A stretch of DNA of 8,825 bases, taken from Streptomyces speibonae. Its GTDB lineage: Bacteria > Actinomycetota > Actinomycetes > Streptomycetales > Streptomycetaceae. Both the position numbers and the translations under genes were made by a program. Under the pieces are notes generated by a model, which ran no database searches, was not told where the DNA came from, and saw only the letters and a list, made by a program, of their open reading frames with translations. Numbering within the stretch: position 1 is the stretch's first letter; every line of letters begins with the position of its first letter. Where the stretch lies: the NCBI GenBank assembly GCA_000715605.1, contig KL568567.1:609-9433 (forward strand). Reading direction: 5' to 3'. This document shows positions 1 to 5,683 of the stretch, in pieces.

Positions 1-1239
1 GCCATAAGGCACCTCGGCGCGGTCGCCGGCGTGGAGGTCACCGCCAGCCACAACCCACCCCGCGACAACGGCTACAAGGTGTACCTCGGCGACGGCTCCC
101 AGATCGTCCCCCCGGCCGACGCCGAGATCGCCGCCGAGATCGCCGCCGTCGCGTCCCTCACCACGGTCCCCCGCCCCACCGAGGGCTGGGAGACCCTCGA
201 CGACACCGTCCTGGACGCCTACCTCGCCCGCACCACCCACGTCCTGGCCGACGGCTCCGCCCGCACCGCCCGCACCGTCTACACCGCGATGCACGGCGTC
301 GGCAAGGACACCCTCCTCGCCGCCTTCGACCGGGCAGGCTTCCCCGCCCCCGTCCTCGTCGCCGAGCAGGCCGACCCCGACCCGGAGTTCCCGACCGTCG
401 CGTTCCCCAACCCGGAGGAGCCCGGCGCGATGGACCTCGCCTTCGCCAAGGCCCGCGAGACGGACCCCGACCTGGTCATCGCCAACGACCCCGACGCCGA
501 CCGATGCGCCGCCGCCGTCAAGGACGGCGGCGACTGGCGCATGCTGCGCGGCGACGAGGTCGGCGCCCTGCTCGCCGCCCACCTGGTCCGCCGCGGAGCG
601 ACCGGCACCTTCGCGGAGTCGATCGTGTCGTCGAGCCTCCTCGGCCGCATCGCCGAGAAGGCCGGCCTCCCGTACGAGGAGACCCTGACCGGCTTCAAGT
701 GGATCGCGAGGGTCGAGGGCCTGCGCTACGGCTACGAGGAGGCGCTCGGCTACTGCGTCGACCCGGACGGCGTACGGGACAAGGACGGCATCACGGCGGC
801 GCTGCTCCTCACGGAACTGGCCTCCGAGCTCAAGGAGAGCGGCCGTACGCTTCTCGACCTGCTCGACGACCTCGCCGTGGAGCACGGCCTGCACGCCACG
901 GACCAGCTCTCGGTCCGGGTGAAGGACCTCGGCCTCATCGCCTCCGCGATGCACCGCCTGCGCGCACAGCCACCCACGGAGCTGGCGGGCCTGCCCATCA
1001 CCAGGGCGGAGGACCTCACGCAGGGCACGGAGAAGCTCCCGCCCACGGACGGCCTGCGCTACACCCTGGACGGCGCACGCGTCGTCGTCCGCCCCAGCGG
1101 CACGGAGCCGAAGCTGAAGTGCTACCTGGAGGTGGTGATCCCGGTCGGGACGAGGGCCGGTCTCCCCGAGGCCCGGGCCCGCGCGGCCTCACTCCTCGCG
1201 CGGATCAAGCGGGACCTGTCCGAGGCAGCGGGCATCTAG
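1..1239 (+). CDS. Phosphosugar mutase (alpha-D-phosphohexomutase superfamily), 5'-truncated
   Basis: The frame is open from base 1, so the gene starts before the window. About 412 residues remain of a protein usually near 550. The superfamily moves a phosphate between C1 and C6 (or C5) of a sugar by way of a phosphoserine and Mg2+. The phosphoserine loop TASHNP is at 40-57 (Ser codon 46-48), the metal loop DPDADR at 487-504, the sugar-specificity loop GYEEALG at 730-750 and the phosphate-binding loop RPSGTEP at 1090-1110, so all four active-site loops survive. The order and spacing fit the long phosphoglucomutase/phosphomannomutase type, whose animal relative PGM2 is a phosphopentomutase. With deoC close by, a role converting (deoxy)ribose-1-phosphate to the 5-phosphate in nucleoside salvage is plausible, but specificity cannot be read here. 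The second and third codons, ATA and AGG, are rare in this genome type and lie at the contig edge. The stop is TAG at 1237. Confidence 0.93.
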   Translation, partial: AIRHLGAVAGVEVTASHNPPRDNGYKVYLGDGSQIVPPADAEIAAEIAAVASLTTVPRPTEGWETLDDTVLDAYLARTTHVLADGSARTARTVYTAMHGVGKDTLLAAFDRAGFPAPVLVAEQADPDPEFPTVAFPNPEEPGAMDLAFAKARETDPDLVIANDPDADRCAAAVKDGGDWRMLRGDEVGALLAAHLVRRGATGTFAESIVSSSLLGRIAEKAGLPYEETLTGFKWIARVEGLRYGYEEALGYCVDPDGVRDKDGITAALLLTELASELKESGRTLLDLLDDLAVEHGLHATDQLSVRVKDLGLIASAMHRLRAQPPTELAGLPITRAEDLTQGTEKLPPTDGLRYTLDGARVVVRPSGTEPKLKCYLEVVIPVGTRAGLPEARARAASLLARIKRDLSEAAGI

Positions 1240-1251
1240 CAGGCACCTCAC

Positions 1252-1279
1252 GCGGGGCGGGCGGATCGACCCGCCCCGC
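1252..1279. terminator. Bidirectional hairpin between convergent genes
   Basis: A perfect 10-bp GC-only stem (1252-1261 with 1270-1279) closes an 8-base loop. It sits 12 bp after the phosphomutase stop and 10 bp beyond the stop of the opposing PH-like gene. There is no T-tract on either side, as is common for Streptomyces terminators. The position between convergent stop codons supports termination for both genes. Confidence 0.7.
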
Positions 1280-1289
1280 ACGACACCCC

Positions 1290-2039
1290 TCACCCCACCC
1301 CCAGCAGCACCGCCAGCAACACCGCCCCCGCCACCGCCGGCCCCACGATCTCGTAGGCCCACCGCACGGACACCTCGCCCTGCGCGGCCTCGGCGTCCTT
1401 CCGCCACTCGTGCAGCTCACGCATCTCGGCCATGGCCCGGTCACTCTCGGCCTGCCGCGGCGCCTCGGGAACCCCGGGCCCACTCCCCCGACCTGCACCC
1501 CCACCGGCACGCCCGCCGGCGTCACCCCCACGCCCCCCGCGCCCCCCGCGCTCACGCCGCGCCGCCTGCGCAGCCACCCGCGCCTCGTGCCGGGCCGCCC
1601 TGTTACGGGCCCGCAGGGAGACGGGCAGCGCCCACAGCTGGTACTTGGTGCCGGAGTCGTCGACGACCTCGTTGGAGAACCCGGACCGCAGCGAGGCGAC
1701 CCGCCCCCAAGGCAGCACGATCACGCGGAACGGGTTGCGTACGCGCAGCCGGTCGTCGTTGACGTAGACGGCGGGACGCAGGGTGTAGGCGACGACCAGT
1801 GGGACCAGCAGGAGCATCGTGGCGAGGGAGAGCCAGGGGGTGCGGCCCTCGCCGGCGACCACGGCGTCGATGCCGAGCCAGCCGATGATCGCGAGCAGCA
1901 GCACACCGCCGACGACACCCGCGAGCGAGCGGTAGATCCGGTCCTTGTACTGGGGCTCCTGGGGCTCCTGGGGCTCCGCGGACCCGGCCGGCCGCTTCGT
2001 GGGCTCCGGTTCGGGCGACTGGTGCTCGGGGGTCGTCAT
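1290..2039 (-). CDS. Membrane-anchored PH-like domain protein, function unknown
   Basis: The protein has 249 residues. An acidic, proline-rich N-terminal tail (about 1-30, with QEPQEPQEP) precedes two hydrophobic helices at about 36-60 and 69-88. A beta-rich stretch at about 89-145 follows (LRPAVYVNDDRLRVRNPF, then LPWGRVASLRSGFSNEVV), which resembles the bacterial PH (YdbT/DUF304-like) fold. Next is a charged Ala/Arg segment, a Gly/Arg-rich linker (about 163-190), a charged helix (about 195-220) and a last hydrophobic helix (about 230-248). It is therefore probably a small integral membrane protein with its PH-like domain in the cytoplasm; the ligand is unknown. The ATG at 2039 is chosen because upstream in-frame sequence runs into the 11-bp repeat array and is not protein-like. 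A GGGAG lies only 1 base before this ATG, too close for an ideal ribosome site, so the start is somewhat uncertain. It is divergent from deoC and convergent with the phosphomutase. Confidence 0.8.
   Translation of the reverse strand: MTTPEHQSPEPEPTKRPAGSAEPQEPQEPQYKDRIYRSLAGVVGGVLLLAIIGWLGIDAVVAGEGRTPWLSLATMLLLVPLVVAYTLRPAVYVNDDRLRVRNPFRVIVLPWGRVASLRSGFSNEVVDDSGTKYQLWALPVSLRARNRAARHEARVAAQAARRERGGRGGRGGDAGGRAGGGAGRGSGPGVPEAPRQAESDRAMAEMRELHEWRKDAEAAQGEVSVRWAYEIVGPAVAGAVLLAVLLGVG
1951..1977. repeat. Three exact 9-bp tandem repeats inside the PH-like gene
   Basis: The unit TGGGGCTCC occurs three times head to tail at 1951, 1960 and 1969. Because 9 is a multiple of 3, each copy adds the same three residues, giving QEPQEPQEP near the N terminus of the PH-like protein. 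Copy number can change by slippage without breaking the frame. Confidence 0.9.
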
Positions 2040-2085
2040 GCTCCCGATTCTGCACGACGCCCGACGGGACCTCGTACGCGGTGGG

Positions 2086-2228
2086 ACCCCACGAGGCGCC
2101 CTCGAGACGCCCACGGAGCACCACCGAAGCACCACCGAAGCGCCCCCGAAGCACCACCGAAGACCCCCCGAAGACCCCCCGAGACCTCTCCGAGACGCCA
2201 CCGACACGCCCCCGAGCCGCCTCTGGGA
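2086..2228. repeat. 13-unit, 11-bp intergenic tandem array
   Basis: Thirteen consecutive 11-bp units fill 2086-2228 with no insertion or deletion. The consensus on the + strand is cNCCNCCGARR. The best copies read CACCACCGAAG (2119, 2130, 2152) and CGCCCCCGAAG (2141). Unit position 4 is C and position 8 is G in all 13 copies; position 3 is C and position 7 is C in 12; positions 10 and 11 are purine in 12. Positions 2 and 5 vary freely. As 11 is not a multiple of 3, the reading frame rotates from unit to unit, so the array is not selected as protein. It lies between the divergent starts of the PH-like gene and deoC. No function is known to me. Confidence 0.9.
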
Positions 2229-2237
2229 TGCGCACAG

Positions 2238-2262
2238 GGCTGTACAGCCGCTACGCGCGTAG
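2238..2262. promoter_or_regulatory. Two adjacent perfect 12-bp palindromes upstream of deoC
   Basis: GGCTGTACAGCC (2238-2249) and CTACGCGCGTAG (2251-2262) are each perfect palindromes, separated by one base. They end 13-19 bp before the possible deoC start codons, where an operator would overlap the promoter. Their sequences differ, so they may serve two regulators, or one may be chance. No known Streptomyces operator is recognised. Confidence 0.5.
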
Positions 2263-2269
2263 ATATGCT
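2241..2269 (+). promoter_or_regulatory. Candidate deoC promoter, possibly giving a leaderless mRNA
   Basis: A TGTACA hexamer (2241-2246) and a TATGCT hexamer (2264-2269) are 17 bp apart. Each matches 4 of 6 bases of the -35/-10 consensus. The expected transcription start, about 7 bases after the -10, falls on the GTG at 2276. No purine-rich ribosome site precedes either GTG 2276 or ATG 2282, which fits a leaderless transcript. The -35 lies within the first palindrome, and the second palindrome fills most of the spacer. Confidence 0.4.
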
Positions 2270-2281
2270 CGTCTGGTGACC

Positions 2282-3235
2282 ATGCCCACCACTGCACCAA
2301 ACGCTCTCAGCGACGTCACCGCGTCCGACAGCACACTGCGCCGCTTCCTGCACGGGCTGCCCGGCGTCGACGCGGTCGGCCTGGAGGCCCGTGCCGCGTC
2401 CCTCGGCACCCGCTCGATCAAGACGACCGCGAAGGCGTACGCCATCGACCTGGCCATCTCGATGGTCGACCTGACGACGCTGGAAGGCGCGGACACCCCG
2501 GGCAAGGTCCGGGCGCTCGGCGCGAAGGCGGTCCGCCCCGACCCGACCGACCGCACCACTCCCGCCACGGCGGCGGTCTGCGTGTACCCCGACATGGTGG
2601 CCACGGCGAAGGAGGCCGTCGCCGGCTCCGCCGTCAAGGTCGCCTCCGTGGCCACCGCGTTCCCGGCCGGCCGCGCCCCGATCGCCGTGAAGCTGGCGGA
2701 CGTCCGCGAGGCCGTCGCCGCCGGCGCGGACGAGATCGACATGGTCATCGACCGCGGGGCGTTCCTCGCGGGGAACTACATGAAGGTGTACGACGAGATC
2801 ACCGCCGTGAAGGAGGCCTGCGGGACGAGCGCCCGCCTGAAGGTCATCTTCGAGACCGGCGAGCTGTCGACGTACGACAACATCCGCCGGGCGAGCTGGC
2901 TCGGCATGCTGGCCGGGGCGGACTTCATCAAGACCTCGACCGGCAAGGTCGCCGTCAACGCGACCCCCGCGAACACCCTCCTGATGCTGGAGGCGGTCCG
3001 CGACTTCCGCGCCCAGACGGGCGTCCAGGTCGGCGTGAAGCCGGCCGGCGGCATCCGCACGTCGAAGGACGCCGTCAAGTTCCTGGTCCTGGTCAACGAG
3101 ACCGCGGGCGAGGACTGGCTGGACAACCACTGGTTCCGCTTCGGCGCCTCCTCGCTGCTCAACGATCTGCTGATGCAGCGCCAGAAGCTGGCCACCGGCC
3201 GCTACTCCGGCCCCGACTACGTGACGGTGGACTGA
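2282..3235 (+). CDS. deoC: Deoxyribose-phosphate aldolase (DERA)
   Basis: This 317-residue class I aldolase splits 2-deoxyribose-5-phosphate into acetaldehyde and glyceraldehyde-3-phosphate in the cytoplasm, the last dedicated step of deoxynucleoside breakdown. The Schiff-base lysine is K217 in DFIKTSTGK, the second active-site lysine is K253 in GVKPAGG, and the acidic proton-relay residue is D153 in DEIDMVID. It is longer than the roughly 260-residue E. coli enzyme by an N-terminal extension of about 50 residues, which I recall from actinobacterial forms. The start is ATG 2282 (MPTTAP); GTG 2276, two codons earlier, is a real alternative because a promoter-like -10 ends 6 bases before it. 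An open frame continues upstream to 2081 but is made of the 11-bp array and is not credible protein. The aldehyde dehydrogenase gene follows after 5 bases, so the three genes form an operon in which the next enzyme can consume the acetaldehyde. Confidence 0.96.
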   Translation: MPTTAPNALSDVTASDSTLRRFLHGLPGVDAVGLEARAASLGTRSIKTTAKAYAIDLAISMVDLTTLEGADTPGKVRALGAKAVRPDPTDRTTPATAAVCVYPDMVATAKEAVAGSAVKVASVATAFPAGRAPIAVKLADVREAVAAGADEIDMVIDRGAFLAGNYMKVYDEITAVKEACGTSARLKVIFETGELSTYDNIRRASWLGMLAGADFIKTSTGKVAVNATPANTLLMLEAVRDFRAQTGVQVGVKPAGGIRTSKDAVKFLVLVNETAGEDWLDNHWFRFGASSLLNDLLMQRQKLATGRYSGPDYVTVD

Positions 3236-3240
3236 TCACC

Positions 3241-4677
3241 ATGGCACCTGTTTTCGAGTACGCACCGGCGCCCGAGTCCCGCTCGATCGTCGACATCGCC
3301 CCGTCGTACGGCCTGTTCATCGACGGCGAGTTCGCCGAGGCCGCCGACGGCAAGGCCTTCAAGACGGTCTCCCCCTCCACGGAGGAGGTCCTTTCGGAGG
3401 TCGCCGAGGCCACCGAGGCGGACGTCGACCGCGCGGTGAAGGCCGCCCGCGCGGCGTTCGAGAAGTGGTCGGCGCTGCCGGGCTCCGAGCGCGCGAAGTA
3501 CCTCTTCCGCATCGCCCGCATCATCCAGGAGCGCAGCCGCGAGCTCGCCGTCCTCGAGACCCTCGACAACGGCAAGCCGATCAGGGAGACCCGCGACGCG
3601 GACCTCCCCCTGGTCGCCGCGCACTTCTTCTACTACGCGGGCTGGGCGGACAAGCTCGACCACGCCGGCTACGGCGCGGACCCGAGGCCGCTGGGCGTCG
3701 CGGGCCAGGTCATCCCCTGGAACTTCCCGCTGCTGATGCTGGCGTGGAAGATCGCCCCGGCGCTGGCGACGGGCAACACGGTGGTGCTGAAGCCCGCCGA
3801 GACCACGCCCCTCTCCGCCCTGTTCTTCGCGGACATCTGCCGCCAGGCGGGCCTGCCCAAGGGCGTCGTCAACATCCTCACCGGTGACGGCCGCGCCGGA
3901 GCCGCGCTGATCGCCCACCCCGACGTGAACAAGGTCGCCTTCACCGGCTCGACCGCGGTCGGCAAGGAGATCGCGCGCACGGTCGCCGGGACCCGCAAGA
4001 AGGTCACGCTCGAACTGGGCGGCAAGGGCGCGAACATCGTCTTCGACGACGCGCCGATCGACCAGGCCGTCGAAGGCATCGTCAACGGCATCTTCTTCAA
4101 CCAGGGCCAGGTCTGCTGCGCGGGCAGCCGCCTGCTCGTGCAGGAGTCGGTCCAGGACGAACTCCTCGACTCCCTCAAGCGCCGCCTGTCCACGCTCCGT
4201 CTCGGCGACCCGCTGGACAAGAACACCGACATCGGTGCGATCAACTCCGCCGAGCAGCTGGCCCGCATCACGAAGCTGGCCGACCTGGGCGAGGCGGAGG
4301 GGGCCGAGCGCTGGTCGCCGGCCTGCGAACTGCCGGAGAACGGCTACTGGTTCGCGCCGACGCTGTTCACCAACGTCACCCAGGCCCACACGGTCGCCCG
4401 CGACGAGATCTTCGGCCCCGTGCTCTCCGTCCTCACCTTCCGGACGCCCGACGAGGCGGTCGCCAAGGCCAACAACACCCCGTACGGCCTGTCGGCGGGC
4501 ATCTGGACGGAGAAGGGTTCGCGCATCCTGGCGGTCGCGAACAAGCTCCGCGCGGGCGTGATCTGGTCCAACACGTTCAACAAGTTCGACCCGACGTCGC
4601 CGTTCGGCGGCTACAAGGAGTCGGGCTTCGGCCGCGAGGGCGGCCGCCACGGCCTGGAGGCGTACCTCGATGTCTGA
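3241..4677 (+). CDS. NAD(P)+-dependent aldehyde dehydrogenase, complete
   Basis: The protein has 478 residues, the normal family length, and oxidises an aldehyde to the acid in the cytoplasm. All key parts are present: N161 in IPWNFP (oxyanion hole), K184 in VVLKPAET (cofactor binding), the Rossmann motif FTGSTAVGKEI, E258 in LELGGKGANI (general base) and C292 in NQGQVCCAGSR (catalytic thiol, aligned with C302 of human ALDH2). The conserved EIFGPV and the C-terminal PFGGYKESGFGREGG are also intact. It starts 5 bases after deoC with a weak GGTGGA 9 bases upstream, and its last 8 bases overlap the truncated dehydrogenase gene. Acetaldehyde from DeoC is the likely substrate; that is inferred from position. 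The sequence and the partner gene suggest the ALDH16 lineage, with this protein equivalent to the N-terminal catalytic half. Confidence 0.94.
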   Translation: MAPVFEYAPAPESRSIVDIAPSYGLFIDGEFAEAADGKAFKTVSPSTEEVLSEVAEATEADVDRAVKAARAAFEKWSALPGSERAKYLFRIARIIQERSRELAVLETLDNGKPIRETRDADLPLVAAHFFYYAGWADKLDHAGYGADPRPLGVAGQVIPWNFPLLMLAWKIAPALATGNTVVLKPAETTPLSALFFADICRQAGLPKGVVNILTGDGRAGAALIAHPDVNKVAFTGSTAVGKEIARTVAGTRKKVTLELGGKGANIVFDDAPIDQAVEGIVNGIFFNQGQVCCAGSRLLVQESVQDELLDSLKRRLSTLRLGDPLDKNTDIGAINSAEQLARITKLADLGEAEGAERWSPACELPENGYWFAPTLFTNVTQAHTVARDEIFGPVLSVLTFRTPDEAVAKANNTPYGLSAGIWTEKGSRILAVANKLRAGVIWSNTFNKFDPTSPFGGYKESGFGREGGRHGLEAYLDV

Positions 4678-5557
4678 CCGACTCAACGTACTGAAGACCT
4701 ACAAGCTGTACGTCGGCGGGAAGTTCCCGCGTTCGGAGAGCGGCCGGGTGTACGAGGTGACCGACGCAAAGGGCAAGTGGCTGGCCAACGCCCCGCTCGC
4801 CTCCCGCAAGGACGCCCGTGACGCGGTGGTCGCCGCGCGCAAGGCGTTCGGCGGCTGGTCCGGCGCGACGGCGTACAACCGCGGCCAGATCCTCTACCGC
4901 GTCGCGGAGATGCTGGAGGGCCGCAGGGACCAGTACGTCCGTGAGGTCGCCGAGGCCGAGGGCCTGTCGAAGGCGAAGGCCGGCGAGCAGGTGGACGCGG
5001 CGATCGACCGCTGGGTCTGGTACGCGGGCTGGACGGACAAGATCGCCCAGGTGGTGGGCGGGGGCAATCCGGTCGCGGGCCCGTTCTTCAACCTGTCCTC
5101 GCCGGAGCCGACGGGCGTGGTCGCGGTGCTGGCCCCGCGGAAGTCGTCGTTCCTGGGCCTGGTCTCGGTGATCGCCCCGGTGATTGCGACGGGCAACACG
5201 GCCGTCGTCGTCGCGAGCGAGACGTCACCGCTGCCCGCCCTCTCCCTCGGCGAGGTGCTGGCCACCTCCGACCTGCCCGGCGGTGTGGTCAACATCCTCT
5301 CCGGCCGTACGGCGGAGATCGCCGCCCCGCTCGCCGCGCACCAGGACGTCAACGCGATCGACCTCGCGGGCGCCGACGAGGCACTGGCGAAGGAACTGGA
5401 GATCGCGGCCGCGGACAACCTCAAGCGCGTCCTTCGTCCACAGCCTGTGGACAACTGGGCGGCAACTTCCGGCACGGACCGCATGACGGCATTCCTGGAA
5501 ACCAAGACGGTCTGGCACCCGACGGGCTCCCTGGGCGCGTCGGGCTCCGCCTACTGA
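4670..5557 (+). CDS. Truncated, probably non-catalytic aldehyde dehydrogenase-like protein
   Basis: This 295-residue protein aligns with the first half of an aldehyde dehydrogenase (YKLYVGGKFPRSESGR, then GNTAVVVASETSPLPAL and GGVVNILSG) and then stops. The catalytic domain with ELGGK and the active-site cysteine is absent. In the half that remains, the oxyanion Asn position holds K158, the cofactor Lys position holds V181, and the FTGSTAVG motif is replaced by DLAGADEAL. It ends with TAFLETKTVWHPTG and a short tail. GGAGG at 4656-4660, 9 bases before the ATG, and the 8-bp overlap indicate translational coupling with the complete dehydrogenase. The clean frame and normal codon use argue against a decaying pseudogene. 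A structural or regulatory subunit of the upstream enzyme, as in the second domain of ALDH16, is the best inference. Confidence 0.88.
   Translation: MSDRLNVLKTYKLYVGGKFPRSESGRVYEVTDAKGKWLANAPLASRKDARDAVVAARKAFGGWSGATAYNRGQILYRVAEMLEGRRDQYVREVAEAEGLSKAKAGEQVDAAIDRWVWYAGWTDKIAQVVGGGNPVAGPFFNLSSPEPTGVVAVLAPRKSSFLGLVSVIAPVIATGNTAVVVASETSPLPALSLGEVLATSDLPGGVVNILSGRTAEIAAPLAAHQDVNAIDLAGADEALAKELEIAAADNLKRVLRPQPVDNWAATSGTDRMTAFLETKTVWHPTGSLGASGSAY
5434..5454. other. Head-to-head pair of DnaA-box sequences within coding DNA
   Basis: TCGTCCACA on the + strand (5434-5442) and TTGTCCACA on the - strand (5446-5454) are 3 bp apart. The second is the preferred Streptomyces DnaA box and the first fits the looser consensus (T/C)(T/C)(G/A/C)TCCACA. 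Together they form a near-perfect palindrome with 8-bp arms (5436-5443 and 5445-5452). They lie in the 3' third of the truncated dehydrogenase gene, encoding part of VLRPQPVDNW. Whether DnaA binds here is unknown. Confidence 0.5.
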
Positions 5558-5574
5558 GCAAGCCACCCCCCACA

Positions 5575-5625
5575 CGGGAGCGCCGCACCCCCTCCTCCGT
5601 CCGGGAGTGAGGTGCGGCGCTCCTG
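5575..5625. terminator. Long hairpin after the deoC operon
   Basis: A perfect 13-bp stem (5577-5589 with 5611-5623) is extended by a G-T wobble and one more C-G pair to 15 bp, around a 21-base loop. It starts 17 bp after the truncated dehydrogenase stop. It lies between convergent genes and has no T-tract, so it may serve both directions. Confidence 0.8.
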
Positions 5626-5628
5626 CCT

Positions 5629-5683
5629 GGCTCCCGGTCGGCTCCCGCCCGGCTCCCGCTCGAGTCCCGCCCGCTCCCGGCCG
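5629..5683. repeat. Second 11-bp tandem array, after the secreted-protein gene
   Basis: Four exact 11-bp steps begin at 5629, 5640, 5651 and 5662 with consensus GGCTCCCGCYC; a fifth, shifted by one base, runs to 5683. The array fills the space between the operon hairpin and the stop codon of the minus-strand secreted-protein gene, so it would be 3' untranslated sequence of that gene. Its period equals that of the array at 2086-2228, but its sequence differs. Confidence 0.75.

Noticed and set aside
2086..2228. CRISPR array
   Set aside because: There are no repeat-spacer units of 20-40 bp and no cas genes; it is a simple head-to-tail 11-bp repeat.
504..2279. 591-codon plus-strand open frame across the phosphomutase and the PH-like gene
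   Set aside because: It is a frame-shifted, Arg/Pro/Gly-rich shadow that crosses a terminator hairpin and two clearly better genes.
2081..2281. N-terminal extension of deoC, or a repeat protein, from the 11-bp array
   Set aside because: The unit length is not a multiple of 3, all frames give Pro/Arg/Thr repeats, and DERA homologues begin near MPTTA; a promoter-like -10 also lies just before the later start.
3217..4686. 489-codon minus-strand open frame opposite the aldehyde dehydrogenase
   Set aside because: It mirrors a fully motif-supported dehydrogenase; long antisense frames are routine in high-GC DNA, and its composition is Arg/Asp/Leu-rich without recognisable motifs.
5434..5454. Chromosomal or plasmid replication origin
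   Set aside because: Only two clear DnaA boxes are present, inside a gene, with no AT-rich region and no dnaA/dnaN or rep gene nearby.
4670..5557. Treating the truncated dehydrogenase as a pseudogene or assembly frameshift
   Set aside because: Downstream frames do not contain the missing catalytic domain, the end is followed at once by a hairpin, and the gene has its own ribosome site and normal codon use.
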